DNA of 64,000 bases from Myxococcota bacterium (GTDB taxonomy: Bacteria; Myxococcota_A; UBA9160; UBA4427). Shown one piece after another: positions 17,157 through 26,326 of this stretch (position 1 is the first letter of the stretch; each line of letters opens with the position of its first letter). Made by a program: the position numbers and the translations under genes. Where the stretch lies: positions 1,798,001 to 1,862,000 of the forward strand of contig JAWKRT010000001.1 in NCBI GenBank assembly GCA_041389495.1. Direction: 5' to 3'. A model generated the notes under the pieces. The model saw only the letters and a list, made by a program, of their open reading frames with translations. It did no database searches and was not told the DNA's origin.

Positions 17157-18368
17157 ATGTCCGACGCATCCACGCGTTCGCGCGCGCACGCGGGCCCCCC
17201 GTCCGCGCACGCGGAGCCGCCGCTCCCGTACTCGCGACAGTGGATCGACGACGCCGACGTCGAGGCCGTCGCGGCCGTGCTGCGGGGCGAGTGGCTCACG
17301 ACGGGCCCCGCGGTCGACCACTTCGAGGGCGCGCTCGGCGCCGCCACGCGGGCGCCGCACGTCGTCGCCGTGAGCTCGGGCACGGCGGCGCTCCACGCCG
17401 CCTACGCGGCGTTCGGCGGTGCGCCCGGGGCGGCGCTCGTGACGTCGCCGCTCACCTTCGTCGCCACCGCGAGCGCCGCGTTGCACCTCGGCATGGACGT
17501 CGCGTTCGCCGACGTCGACGCGCGCACCGGGCTCCTCGACCCCGGCGCCGCGCGCGCGGCGCTCGACGCGCTCGGCGCGCGCGCGCGCATCCTGGCGCCC
17601 GTCGACTACGCCGGCCATCCCGCGGACGCGCGCGCCTTCGAGTCGCTCGCCGCCGAGCGCGACGGCCTGCGGGTCGTGATCGACGGCTCGCACTCGCTCG
17701 GCGCGGCGCGCGGCGGGAGGCGCGTCGGCGAGATGGGCGACGCGACCACGCTGTCGTTCCATCCGGTCAAGCCGATCACGACGGGCGAGGGCGGCGCGGT
17801 CGCGACGCGCGACGGTGCGGCGGCCCTCGCGATGCGGCACTTCCGCAGCCACGGGATGCGGCGCGGCGAGCGCGCGGGCGGCGGTGCGACGGACGACGCC
17901 TGGGCGTACGACGTCGCCGAGCCCGCCTTCAACTTCCGCCTGCCCGACGTCGCGTGCGCGCTCGGCGCGAGCCAGCTGCGGCGGCTCGACGCCTTCGTCG
18001 CGCGCCGCCGCGCGATCGCGGCACGTTATGCGCGCGACCTCGCCGACGTCACCGCGCTCGAGCTTCCCGTCGTCGAGCCGGGTGCCGAGCCCGGCTGGCA
18101 CCTGTACGTCGTGCGCGTGCGCGAGGCCGCGCGGCGGCGCGCGTTCTTCGACGCGCTGCGCGCGCGCGGGCTCGGCGTGCAGGTCCACTACGCGCCCGTC
18201 CACCTGCTGTCGCTCTTCCGCGCGCGCGGCCACCGCGAGGGCGAGCTGCCGCGCGCCGAGGACTTCGCGCGTCGGGCCGTGTCGATCCCGCTCTTCCCGG
18301 CGATGTCCGACGGCGACGTCGCGCGCGTCGTCGACGCCGTCCACGACGCCGCGCGCGAGGTCCTCTAG
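17157..18368 (+). CDS. DegT/DnrJ/EryC1/StrS aminotransferase, PseC-like
   Basis: A 403-residue PLP-dependent sugar aminotransferase. The PseC-type opening (YSRQWIDDADVEAVAAVLRGEWLTTGP) is clear, with SSGTAALHAAYAA, DGSHSLGA, and the PLP lysine in SFHPVKPITTGEGGAV, then FNFRLPDVACALGASQL. Closest role from the motifs: transfer of an amino group to C4 of a UDP-4-keto-6-deoxy sugar, for glycan or pseudaminic-acid-type pathways. No other pseudaminate genes are in the window, so PseC identity is inference. ATG 17157 follows GGGGGGAG. The stop CTAG is shared with the convergent neighbour. Confidence 0.87.
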   Translation: MSDASTRSRAHAGPPSAHAEPPLPYSRQWIDDADVEAVAAVLRGEWLTTGPAVDHFEGALGAATRAPHVVAVSSGTAALHAAYAAFGGAPGAALVTSPLTFVATASAALHLGMDVAFADVDARTGLLDPGAARAALDALGARARILAPVDYAGHPADARAFESLAAERDGLRVVIDGSHSLGAARGGRRVGEMGDATTLSFHPVKPITTGEGGAVATRDGAAALAMRHFRSHGMRRGERAGGGATDDAWAYDVAEPAFNFRLPDVACALGASQLRRLDAFVARRRAIAARYARDLADVTALELPVVEPGAEPGWHLYVVRVREAARRRAFFDALRARGLGVQVHYAPVHLLSLFRARGHREGELPRAEDFARRAVSIPLFPAMSDGDVARVVDAVHDAAREVL

Positions 18369-19450
18369 CGCCGCGTCGGGAGCTCTTCGCCGACGAGCCG
18401 GCCGAGGGCGGCCAGGTCGCCGAGCGCCGCGCGCAGCAGCGCCGCCGGGTCGAGCGCGTCGGCCGCGCGCGGGCGCGAGAAGCGCTCGACCGCGCCGCGC
18501 AGCGCGCCGTCGCGGTCGAAGTAGCCGCGCACGCCCCACATGCCGAAGCGCGGATCGCCCGGCACGCCGTACCGCAGGTCGTCGATCTCGACGACGAAGC
18601 CGTCGTCGCTCGCGCGCACGCGCGCCGCGGTGTCGTCCATCGCGAACCACGTGAAGAGCCGGCCCTCGGGCGTGCGTGCGAGTGCGTCGATGCGCGCGTC
18701 GCGCTCGGGGCGGAAGGCCTGCCAGCGGATCGCGTCCGGCGCGAGCGCGCTCGTCCAGCCGACGCGCACGACGTCGCCCGTGCGCGCGACGACCCGCCGC
18801 AGCCACGGCTGCAGCAGCGTCGGGTAGGCGCGCACGACGACGGCCTCGCCCGCCGGCGCCTGTGCGCGGAGCGTGCGCGCGACGCGCGCCTCGAGGCGCT
18901 CGTTCAGCGACCAGCCGTAGAAGAGATAGGCGGTCGAGGCGGCGAGCGCGGCCGCCGCGATGCGCGCGCGCCGGCGCGGGGCGAGCGCGCGCAGCGAGCC
19001 CGCGGCGAGCGCGAGCGCGAGGGGCACGGAGTAGAACGGGTCGACGATGCCCACCGCGTCGAGCGCGAACCGCTCGCGCGAGAACGGCGCGAGCAGCTGC
19101 GTGCCGTACGGCGTGAACCAGTCGAGGAGCGGGTGCGTGACGAGCGCGAGCGCGAACAGCGCCGTCCACGCGCCGAAGGGCCCCGGGTCGGTCCGGCCGC
19201 GCCAGGCCGCGACGTGCTGCGCGACGAGCGCGAGCACGGGGCCGAGCGCGAGCCCGAACCAGAGCGAGTGCGTGACGCCGCGGTGGTAGAGCATCTCGCC
19301 GAACGGCCCGTGCGTCGCGACGGCGAGCACGTCGAGGTCGGGAACGAGCCCGGCGACGGCGCCCCACGCGCGCGCGCGCGGGCCGAGCGACCGCGCGAAG
19401 CCCGCCTGTCCGATCGCCGCGCCGAGCATCGCCTGCGTGATCGTGTCCAC
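18365..19450 (-). CDS. YdjM/YbcI-type membrane-bound metal-dependent hydrolase
   Basis: A 361-residue integral membrane protein of the LexA-binding, inner-membrane metal-dependent hydrolase family. The N-terminal half has about five membrane segments and the family histidine motifs in MLYHRGVTHSLWF and LVTHPLLDWFTPYGT. The C-terminal ~170 residues form a soluble, probably extracytoplasmic domain. The biochemical activity of this family is poorly defined. The GTG at 19450 is chosen because VDTITQAMLGAAIGQ is the typical family beginning; upstream open sequence is Arg-rich. The stop is palindromically shared (CTAG) with the PseC-like gene. Confidence 0.83.
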   Translation of the reverse strand: MDTITQAMLGAAIGQAGFARSLGPRARAWGAVAGLVPDLDVLAVATHGPFGEMLYHRGVTHSLWFGLALGPVLALVAQHVAAWRGRTDPGPFGAWTALFALALVTHPLLDWFTPYGTQLLAPFSRERFALDAVGIVDPFYSVPLALALAAGSLRALAPRRRARIAAAALAASTAYLFYGWSLNERLEARVARTLRAQAPAGEAVVVRAYPTLLQPWLRRVVARTGDVVRVGWTSALAPDAIRWQAFRPERDARIDALARTPEGRLFTWFAMDDTAARVRASDDGFVVEIDDLRYGVPGDPRFGMWGVRGYFDRDGALRGAVERFSRPRAADALDPAALLRAALGDLAALGRLVGEELPTRR

Positions 19451-19581
19451 GTCGCGCCGGAGGCTACTGCGCGGGACGGCTTCGTGTAGGATGCGGCGCC
19501 GGCGCACGGCGGCCGCCGTGCGACGACGGCCGACGAGTGCGGCGGCGAACACCGCGGCGATCGAGCGGGTGGGAGGCGACG

Positions 19582-20019
19582 ATGGCGGACGAGCATCCGG
19601 CGCGACGGGCGGGCTTCCTGTCGCAGAAGTACGTGGCGAACGGCCAGCGCGAGGAGTGGCTCGCGCTGTTCGCCGACGAGGGCGCGGTCGTGCAGGATCC
19701 CGTCGGCGTGTCGCCGCTCGACCCGACCGGCAAGGGTCAGATCGGCAAGCAGGGGATCGCCGCCTTCTGGGACAACGTGATCTCGAAGGGCCGCGTGAGC
19801 TTCGACTACCCGAAGTCCTACGCGGCCGGCGACGAGTGCGCCTTCATCGGGAAGGTGATCAACGAGTTCCCGAACGGGCAGCGCTTCGAGGCCGAGGGCG
19901 TCTTCGTCTACCGCGTGAACGAGGAGGGCAAGCTCCTCTCGCTGCGCGCCTTCTGGGAGTTCGCGCGTCCGACGACGGACGGCGTCGCGCCGCACCCGCC
20001 GGTGTCGCGCGCGGGCTGA
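19582..20019 (+). CDS. SnoaL/ketosteroid-isomerase-like NTF2-fold protein
   Basis: A 145-residue cone-shaped NTF2-fold protein. The helix-rich start, then WLALFADEGAVVQDPVGVSPLDPTG and FWDNVISKGRVSFDYP, match the ketosteroid isomerase/SnoaL type. The Asp within VVQDPVG is where KSI-like enzymes hold a pocket acid, but catalysis cannot be asserted. Neighbouring acyl-CoA dehydrogenases and a P450 suggest a lipid or terpenoid substrate. ATG 19582 has GGGAGG about 6 nt upstream. The gene precedes an unknown protein by 45 nt on the same strand. Confidence 0.83.
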   Translation: MADEHPARRAGFLSQKYVANGQREEWLALFADEGAVVQDPVGVSPLDPTGKGQIGKQGIAAFWDNVISKGRVSFDYPKSYAAGDECAFIGKVINEFPNGQRFEAEGVFVYRVNEEGKLLSLRAFWEFARPTTDGVAPHPPVSRAG

Positions 20020-20064
20020 GGCCGCGATGCCGCCGGTTCGTGCGGAGCGGGCGGGGGCCGGGTC

Positions 20065-20577
20065 GTGAACGAGCGCCTCGACACGCGCGCCATTCGCGAG
20101 GAGCAGGCGCGCAAGACGTGGTCGCCGCTGCGCGAGGCGGCGATGCGCGTCGAGCTCGCGCCGTTCCGCGACCGGGCCGTGTTCTACACGGGCGCGGGCG
20201 CCGCGCGGGCGCGCGCGCTCGTCGAGGCCGACCCGACCTTCATGCGCCTCGACGATGCGCTCGCGCAGACGGGCCTCGGGCGCCTCCTGCTCGACGAGCT
20301 GCTGCGCGTGCCCGCCTTCCTGTGGCCGCACACGGAGCAGGTGTGGTGGGAGCTCTCCTACCGCTTCGCGCTCTCCGCGATCGGCGACGTGCACTGCTTC
20401 GGCGACGAGCGCGACCTCGTCGCGGGCGAGCTCGCGGACCCCTTCCGCAGTCGCTTCGCCACCGCGCCGGGCCGCTACGTCGACGAGGTCTTCTGGAAGG
20501 TCGAGCTGCCCGCGCTCGACGGCAGCGACCGCGTCGAGGTCATCCACTTCAACGGCCGGCCGCTCGACCTCGACTGA
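20065..20577 (+). CDS. hypothetical protein, 170 aa
   Basis: I do not recognise this protein. It is soluble, without signal peptide or membrane segment, and mixes helical regions (DTRAIREEQARKTWSPLREAA, FMRLDDALAQTGLG) with Trp/Tyr-rich parts (AFLWPHTEQVWWELSYRF) and a strand-like end (RVEVIHFNGRPLDLD). GTG 20065 is the only plausible start, with a weak GGGGGCCGGG upstream. It follows the KSI-like gene by 45 nt and is probably co-transcribed. Its last 29 nt overlap the 3' end of the convergent acyl-CoA dehydrogenase gene. Confidence 0.7.
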   Translation: MNERLDTRAIREEQARKTWSPLREAAMRVELAPFRDRAVFYTGAGAARARALVEADPTFMRLDDALAQTGLGRLLLDELLRVPAFLWPHTEQVWWELSYRFALSAIGDVHCFGDERDLVAGELADPFRSRFATAPGRYVDEVFWKVELPALDGSDRVEVIHFNGRPLDLD

Positions 20578-21700
20578 CCCGCGCCCCGGACGGAGCGTCG
20601 GGCGGTCGTCCGGCGAGCGCGCTCGCCCAGCGCGCGCGCGCGAGCGCGCGGTGGTGCGCGCCGGCGCCCCCGAGCTCGAGCCGCAGCACGGCGAGCGGCA
20701 GCGTGAAGGTGTGGAGCGCGTGCTCGCGCGTGAAGCCGATCGCACCCGAGAGCTGGTGCGTCTCGCGGAAGACGAGCTCGGCGGTGCGCGCCGCGTGGCC
20801 GGCCGCGGCGGCCGCGAGCGCGTCGGGCGCGCCCCGCCAGGCCGCTTCGAACGCGAGCCAGCGCGTGCCCTCGACGCGCACCGCGGCGTCGGCGAGCCGG
20901 TGCTGCACGGCCTGGAACGAGCCGATCGGCCGCCCGAACTGCTCGCGGCGCGAGAGGTAGGCGACGGTCGCATCGAGGGCGCCGCGCGCGAGGCCCGCGA
21001 CCTCCGCGGCGAGCGCGACGCGCCACCAGGCGCGCAGCCGCGCGCCGCTCCCGGCCCCGAGGCGCTCGCCGCTCGCGCGCGGGGCGCCGCTCGCCGGGGC
21101 CTCGTCGTTCGCGGGCGCCGGGTCGAACGCGAGCGCCGGGTCGAACGCGAGCGCCGGGTCGAACGCGAGCGCGGCGAGCGCGACCGGGTAGGTCGAGCGC
21201 AGGGGGGCCCGTCGCGCGCCGCGCGCGACAAGCGCGACGAGTCGCGCCTCGTCGCCACCGCTCGCCGCCGGCTCGCCGCACGCGACGAGAGCGTGCGTCG
21301 CGTGCGCGGCGTACCGCGCGGGTGCCGTCCGCGCGCCGCCGTCCTCGAGGAGCGCGAGCGCGACCCGCGCGCCGCCGAGCTCGCTCGCGCGCGCGCCGAG
21401 CAGGGCTGGCGCGACGAGCGCGCGCGCCGCGAACGGCACCGCGCCCGCGCGGTGTGCGATCGCCTCGGTCGCGCATGCGGCCGCGAGCGGCCCGCGACCG
21501 CGCGTCGCGTCGCCGTCGCCGGCATCGAGCGCGACGTCGCAGAAGCCGGCCTCGTCGAGCGCCGCGGCGAGCGCGGCGTCGAGCCCGTCCGCGTCGGCGA
21601 CGGCCTGCGCGCGTTCGGCCGTCCCCGGCGCGACGCGGTCGAGCAGCGCGTCGAGCCCCGCGAGCACCGCGCGCTGCTCGTCGTCGAGCGCGAAGTCCAT
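20549..21700 (-). CDS. acyl-CoA dehydrogenase family protein, small partner subunit
   Basis: A 383-residue acyl-CoA dehydrogenase-fold protein. The N-terminal helical domain (MDFALDDEQRAVLAGLDALLDR) and C-terminal helical domain (REQFGRPIGSFQAVQHRLADAA, QLSGAIGFTREHALH) are recognisable. The middle domain is divergent and carries a tandem peptide insert (three ALAFDP units). The ATG overlaps the stop of the upstream acyl-CoA dehydrogenase gene as TGATG. Coupled, unequal pairs of this kind form heterotetramers in steroid side-chain oxidation (FadE/ChsE type), so this is probably the beta-like partner. The true substrate is unknown. Confidence 0.85.
   Translation of the reverse strand: MDFALDDEQRAVLAGLDALLDRVAPGTAERAQAVADADGLDAALAAALDEAGFCDVALDAGDGDATRGRGPLAAACATEAIAHRAGAVPFAARALVAPALLGARASELGGARVALALLEDGGARTAPARYAAHATHALVACGEPAASGGDEARLVALVARGARRAPLRSTYPVALAALAFDPALAFDPALAFDPAPANDEAPASGAPRASGERLGAGSGARLRAWWRVALAAEVAGLARGALDATVAYLSRREQFGRPIGSFQAVQHRLADAAVRVEGTRWLAFEAAWRGAPDALAAAAAGHAARTAELVFRETHQLSGAIGFTREHALHTFTLPLAVLRLELGGAGAHHRALARARWASALAGRPPDAPSGARVSRGRAAGR
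21121..21174 (-). repeat. three 18-bp tandem repeats inside an acyl-CoA dehydrogenase gene
   Basis: Copies at 21121-21138, 21139-21156 and 21157-21174 differ by one base. On the minus strand they encode ALAFDP three times. The unit is divisible by three, so length variation would keep the frame. Confidence 0.9.
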
Positions 21701-22926
21701 CAGCCGCCGTCCTTCGCGGGGCGCGGGGCGGGCTCGCGCGGCAGCCCGAGGTGACGGCGCGCGATCTGGTCGAGCTGCACCTCCGTCGCGCCGACCGCGA
21801 CGCCGGCCGTCATCGAGAGCCGGAAGTTCGCGTCGGCGAAGCTCCCGTAGGCGAGCGCGTCGCCCGGCGCGCGCGCGCGCAGCGCCTCGAACTCGACCGC
21901 GAGCTCGCCCGCGCGCTTGTCGGCGTTCGTCCCCGCGACGCGCGCGAGGTTCGTCGCGACCGACGGCGGCTCGCCCTTCGCGCGCCCGTCGATCACGCGC
22001 CACGCGAGCAGCCGTGCCGCCTCGCACTCGGCGATCGCCTCGGCCAGCGGCTCGAGCCGCGCGAGCGCGCGCTCCGCGTCGTCGCCGTCGAAGGCGCCGT
22101 CGTCGGCGGCCCGCGCGACGAGCGCGTCGAGCGTGCGCGCCGCGCGCGCGTAGCGCGCGGCGCCGACGCGCTCGTAGGCGAGCGCGTGCGCGACGACGTC
22201 CCAGCCCTCGTGCTCGGGCCCGAGCCGGCACGCGACCGGCACGCGCACGTCGCGGAAGAACACCTCGTGGAAGTAGCGCTCGCCGACGATCGACGGGATC
22301 TCCCGCACCTCGATCCCGGGAAGGTCCATCGGGACGAGCAGCACCGAGATGCCGCGGTGGCGCCGCGAGCCGGCGAGGGTGCGGACGAGCAGGAAGCAGG
22401 AGTCCGCGCGGTTGCAGTACGAGGTCCAGATCTTCTGGCCGTTCACGACGTAGACGTCGTCGTCGCCGCCCGGGCCCTCGCGGTCGGCGCGCGTGCGGAG
22501 CGCCGCGAGGTCGCTGCCCGCATTCGGCTCGGAGAAGCCCTGGCACCAGAGCGCGCGGCCCGCGGCGATCGCGGGCAGGTGGAGGCGCTTCTGCTCCTCG
22601 GTCCCGAACTGCATGATCGCGGGGCCGATCCAGTTGACGTTCATGTACTGGGAGCCGCGGGGCTCGCCCGCGGCCCACAGCTCCTCCGACAGTACCCAGT
22701 GGCGCCACGCCGACGCCTCGCTCCCGCCCCAGGCCGCGGGCCAGTGCGGCGTGAGCCAGCCGCGTGCGGCCAGATCGGCGCAGAACGCGCGCGAGAAGTC
22801 GAGCTGGGCCTCGCTGCCCGGCCCGCCCTTCGAGATCTCTTCCCAGCTCTCGGGGAGGCGCTCGGCGAGGAAGGCGCGCAGCGCGCCGCGGAAGGCCTCG
22901 TCCTCGGGCGACCAGTCGAACTCCAC
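21700..22926 (-). CDS. acyl-CoA dehydrogenase, large partner subunit
   Basis: A 408-residue FAD-dependent acyl-CoA dehydrogenase. Motifs include PHWPAAWGGSEAS, FSEPNAGSDLAALRTRA (FAD/substrate region), VVNGQKIWTSYCNRADSCFLLVRT, and GTNADKRAGELAVEF in the C-terminal domain. The ending VGATEVQLDQIARRHLGLPRE is typical of the subfamily. GTG 22926 is preferred over GTG 22938 because GGAGG lies 5 nt upstream. First gene of a two-gene operon with the partner below; the pair probably forms a heteromeric enzyme introducing a double bond next to a CoA thioester. Divergent from the P450 gene. Confidence 0.9.
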   Translation of the reverse strand: MEFDWSPEDEAFRGALRAFLAERLPESWEEISKGGPGSEAQLDFSRAFCADLAARGWLTPHWPAAWGGSEASAWRHWVLSEELWAAGEPRGSQYMNVNWIGPAIMQFGTEEQKRLHLPAIAAGRALWCQGFSEPNAGSDLAALRTRADREGPGGDDDVYVVNGQKIWTSYCNRADSCFLLVRTLAGSRRHRGISVLLVPMDLPGIEVREIPSIVGERYFHEVFFRDVRVPVACRLGPEHEGWDVVAHALAYERVGAARYARAARTLDALVARAADDGAFDGDDAERALARLEPLAEAIAECEAARLLAWRVIDGRAKGEPPSVATNLARVAGTNADKRAGELAVEFEALRARAPGDALAYGSFADANFRLSMTAGVAVGATEVQLDQIARRHLGLPREPAPRPAKDGG

Positions 22927-23080
22927 GGGCGCCTCCACGGCGGTTCGCGATCGGCGGCTCGTCGCGCGCAGGCTATCACGCGCGCGCGCCGTCCTCCGAT
23001 GAGGGACCGCAGGCGAGAACACGCTTGTGACGCGCGGGCCAGCGAGACATCCTACGCGCCCGCCGCCCGAGGAGGACCCC

Positions 23081-24337
23081 ATGGCCGCACCCGCTACGGA
23101 AGCTCCGATCGTCGACCTCATCCATCCGGACGTCTACGTCGAGCACGGCTATCCGCACGACGCCTGGACCTGGCTGCGGAATCACGATCCGGTGCGCTTC
23201 ATCGAGCGGCCGTCGGGCTCCTCGTACTGGGCCATCACGAAGCACGCCGACATCATGGCGATCGGCAAGGATCCGAAGCGCTTCCTGAACGAGCCGCTGC
23301 TCGTGCTCGAGTTCGAGGATCGCGGCGGCGAGGGCGCCTTCCAGCCGCCGCAGACGCTGATCCAGATGGATCCTCCCAAGCACCACGGCTTCCGCCAGCT
23401 CATCAGCCGCCGCTTCACGCCGCGCGCGCTCAAGAAGATCGAGAAGGACATCCACGACATCGCGTTCGAGATCGTCGACGACCTGTTCAAGCAGGGCGAG
23501 GAGGGCGAGTGCGACTTCGTGCGGCAGGTGTCGGCGCCGCTCCCGATCGCGGTGATCGCGTGGCTGCTCGGGGTGCCGCGCTCGGACTGGGAGCTGATCT
23601 TCCGCTGGACGAACCAGATCATCGGCGCCGGCGACCCCGAGTACCAGAAGGAAGGCGAGGACTCGAACGCGACGGCGCAGGCCGCGATGATCGAGGTCTT
23701 CCAGTACATGACGAAGCTGATGGAGGACAAGCGCAAGAACCCGGCGGACGACATCGCGAGCGCGCTCGTCCACGCCGAGGTCGACGGCCGCAAGCTCGAG
23801 CCGATCGAGGTGCTCTCCTACTACTTCATCATCATCATCGCGGGCAACGAGACGACGCGGAACGCGACGAGCGGCGGCATGCTCGCGCTGATCCAGCACC
23901 AGGATCAGCTGCGCCGTCTGCAGCGCCACCCCGAGCTGATGTCGGACGCGATCGAGGAGATCGTGCGCTGGACGTCGCCGATCATCCACTTCGCGCGCAC
24001 GGCGTCGGAGGACGTCGAGATCCGCGGCCGCAAGATCCGCAAGGGCGAGCAGCTCGGGCTCTTCTACCCGTCGGCGAACCGCGACGAGGAGATCTTCGAG
24101 CGCCCCTTCGAGTTCGACATCGGCCGCAAGCCGAACCGCCACCTCGCGTTCGGCATCGGCGAGCACTTCTGCGCCGGTGCGCACGTCGCGCGCCTCGAGC
24201 TCGAGATGGCGTACAAGTACCTCGTGCCGCGCATCGAGGAGATCGAGCTCACGGGCCCGGTCGAGCGGCTGCGCTCGCAGCTCGTCGGCGGCGTGAAGCA
24301 CCTGCCGATCCGCTACAAGCTGCGCCCCGCTCGCTAG
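23081..24337 (+). CDS. cytochrome P450, CYP125/CYP142-like
   Basis: A 418-residue soluble bacterial P450. The oxygen-activation helix reads AGNETTRNATSGG, the K-helix ExxR lies in EEIVRWTSPI, and the heme-thiolate cysteine is in FGIGEHFCAGAHVARLE. MDPPKHHGFRQLISRRFTPR and RNHDPVRF also match the family. Spacing and motifs recall sterol or terpenoid-oxidising P450s (CYP125/CYP142 group), but substrate assignment is inference. A GAGGAGGACCCC Shine-Dalgarno precedes ATG 23081. It is divergent from the acyl-CoA dehydrogenase pair across about 150 nt. No ferredoxin partner is seen. Confidence 0.93.
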   Translation: MAAPATEAPIVDLIHPDVYVEHGYPHDAWTWLRNHDPVRFIERPSGSSYWAITKHADIMAIGKDPKRFLNEPLLVLEFEDRGGEGAFQPPQTLIQMDPPKHHGFRQLISRRFTPRALKKIEKDIHDIAFEIVDDLFKQGEEGECDFVRQVSAPLPIAVIAWLLGVPRSDWELIFRWTNQIIGAGDPEYQKEGEDSNATAQAAMIEVFQYMTKLMEDKRKNPADDIASALVHAEVDGRKLEPIEVLSYYFIIIIAGNETTRNATSGGMLALIQHQDQLRRLQRHPELMSDAIEEIVRWTSPIIHFARTASEDVEIRGRKIRKGEQLGLFYPSANRDEEIFERPFEFDIGRKPNRHLAFGIGEHFCAGAHVARLELEMAYKYLVPRIEEIELTGPVERLRSQLVGGVKHLPIRYKLRPAR

Positions 24338-24341
24338 GCGA

Positions 24342-26021
24342 CTACCGGGCCCGCGGGCCGGTCGCGGCGACGTCGCGCCGGAGCCAGGCGCCGACGCGCT
24401 CGTCGTAGACGTAGTGCTGCGCGAGCCCCGGGTGCTCCCACAGCGCGCGCACCGCCGCGAGCGCGGGCTCGTCGGGGCCCGGGTCGCGGCCGATCAGCAG
24501 CGCCGCGGGCCTGCGCGCGAGCACGTAGGCCGCGTTCGAGCGCAGGTGTCCCATCCCCATCGCGACCGCGCCCCGCACGGCGTCGCTGCTGCGCGCGATC
24601 ACCGGGTCGGTCAGGCCGAGCAGGTCGAGCACGACGAAGCGCGTCTCGAAGCCGATGACGCCGATCGCGACGGCGCCGACCGTCGCGTCTTCGGGCAGCA
24701 GGGCGGCGAGCCGCTGCGCGCGCGCGCGATCGCCCTCGGCGAGCTGCTCGTCGAAGGCGCGCTTGCTCGCGACGCGCGCGTCGCGCCAGCGCGGGCTCGC
24801 GAACGGGACGGCCGCGACCGCGGCCGCGAGCGCGACCGCGAGCGCGGCGACGGCTTCGCGCGCGCTCGTCCGCGCGCCCATCCGCGCGCTCGCGCGCGCG
24901 CCGGGCAATGCCGGGCGGCGCGCGAGCGCGAAGCCGACGCCGGCCGCGAGTGCCGCCGCGCCGACCGCCGGCCCGCCCGCGACGTAGCTCGCCGCGCACG
25001 CGACGAGGCACGCGAGCCACGCCGGGGCCGCGCGCTCCGCGTCGGACACGGCGAGCGCCGCCGTGCGCGCGCCGAGCGCCGCGAGCGTCGGGAAGATCGG
25101 CAGCAGGAAGCGCGAGAACGTGAGGGCGGTGCCGCCCGTCGCGAGCACGTACGCGAGCGTCGCCGCGCAGAACGCGAGCCCCGTGCGCGCGACCGCGTCG
25201 CGGCGCGCGAGGGCGAGCGCGATCGCGGGCAGCGCCGCGAACACGGGCGCCTCGAACAGGAAGCCCGCGGCCTTCCCGAGTGCCGCGGCGAGCGGCACGC
25301 CGCCGACCTTCGCGTGGAACGTGTTCGGCACGAGCGAGCCGTAGTAGGCGAGCCGGAACGCGCAGAGCGCGAGCCCGGCGGCGCCGACGGCCAGCGCGGG
25401 GCGCCAGCTCCGCGCGCGGCGCGGACCGTCGCCGAGGATCTGCGCGGCGAGCGCGACGCCCGCGACGAGCACGGCGTCGGGACGGGTCGCGAGCGCGAGC
25501 GCGAGCAGCAGCGCCGTCGCGCCGCGGCGCGCGCGCGCCTGTGCGGCGAGCGCGCCGACCGCGAGCGCGAGGAAGGCGAGCGTCTCCATCCCGCTCGTCG
25601 CGAAGTAGGGAAGGGCGGGGGACGCGAGCACGACGAACGGAGCGAGCCCCGCGACCCAGCGCGCGCGCGCGGGCACGCCCGCGCTCGCGAGCGCGTAGAC
25701 CGCGACGAGCAGCGCGGCACCGCTCGCGACGCCGAGCGCATGGCCGACCGCCGGCGCGTCGAGTCCGAGCGCCGTGCCCGCGGCGATCGCGAGCGTCCAG
25801 AGCAGGTTCGTGATGCCCTCGACGCGTTCGCCCGGGTTCCAGACGAGCCCGTTTCCCTCGACGAGGTTGCGCGCATAGCGATAGGAGATGAACGAGTCGT
25901 CGAGCTGCGGAGCGGGTCGCGCCGACTCGACGACGAGCAGCGCGACGGCCGCAGCGAGGAGCCAGAGCGCGACGCCGGGCCCGCGGCGGGGCGGCGCGGA
26001 GGGCGGGGCGGGCGCGGCCAT
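24342..26021 (-). CDS. GT-C-type polytopic glycosyltransferase-like membrane protein
   Basis: A 559-residue membrane protein with about 10-12 hydrophobic helices. The N-terminal periplasmic loop has the acidic GT-C signature DDSFISYRYARNLVEGNGLVWNPGERVEG, as in mycobacterial arabinofuranosyltransferase-like proteins, and a second motif VPNTFHAKVGG follows. The ~90-residue C-terminal part is soluble and contains LDLLGLTDPVIARSS. The donor would be a polyprenyl-phosphate sugar and the acceptor an envelope glycan, both inferred from family. It is monocistronic, convergent with the P450 gene (4 nt between the stops). Confidence 0.83.
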   Translation of the reverse strand: MAAPAPPSAPPRRGPGVALWLLAAAVALLVVESARPAPQLDDSFISYRYARNLVEGNGLVWNPGERVEGITNLLWTLAIAAGTALGLDAPAVGHALGVASGAALLVAVYALASAGVPARARWVAGLAPFVVLASPALPYFATSGMETLAFLALAVGALAAQARARRGATALLLALALATRPDAVLVAGVALAAQILGDGPRRARSWRPALAVGAAGLALCAFRLAYYGSLVPNTFHAKVGGVPLAAALGKAAGFLFEAPVFAALPAIALALARRDAVARTGLAFCAATLAYVLATGGTALTFSRFLLPIFPTLAALGARTAALAVSDAERAAPAWLACLVACAASYVAGGPAVGAAALAAGVGFALARRPALPGARASARMGARTSAREAVAALAVALAAAVAAVPFASPRWRDARVASKRAFDEQLAEGDRARAQRLAALLPEDATVGAVAIGVIGFETRFVVLDLLGLTDPVIARSSDAVRGAVAMGMGHLRSNAAYVLARRPAALLIGRDPGPDEPALAAVRALWEHPGLAQHYVYDERVGAWLRRDVAATGPRAR

Positions 26022-26326
26022 CGCGCCGTATGTAGCCCAGCGCGCCCGCGCGGTGCGCGCGCGCCGGCGCCCGCCGCCGCGCGTCGCGGGCCGCCGTGGC
26101 CGCGGGCGACCGCGCGGGAATGCGCCGTGTTCTCGCCGGCTTTCGCGGGTCGGTCGCGCCTCGCGTGCACCCGCCGCGCGCGCGCGCGACGCGCGCGCCG
26201 CCCTTCGTTCGCACTTTACGCCCTAGGTGGACTTCCTATGCTACGCGACCGGTGCTCGCTGGAGCCCGTTCACCCCCGCTGGCCACGGCTCGCACGCCGC
26301 GCCCGCGACGAGGAGCTCGAAACATC
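26022..26326. other. 305-nt divergent intergenic region
   Basis: No gene is seen. The region separates the divergent GT-C-like gene and the VWA-OmpA gene. The part nearest the OmpA gene holds a promoter-like pair at 26215-26242 and a Shine-Dalgarno (GAGGAGCTCG) before ATG 26327. Confidence 0.5.
26215..26242 (+). promoter_or_regulatory. sigma70-like promoter of the VWA-OmpA gene
   Basis: TTTACG (26215-26220) and TATGCT (26237-26242) are spaced by 16 bp, in a locally AT-richer patch. Transcription would start near 26249. Confidence 0.5.

Noticed and set aside
19487..19492. TAGGAT as promoter of the gene at 19582
   Set aside because: A plausible -10 but with no recognisable -35 and about 90 nt from the start; too weak to list.
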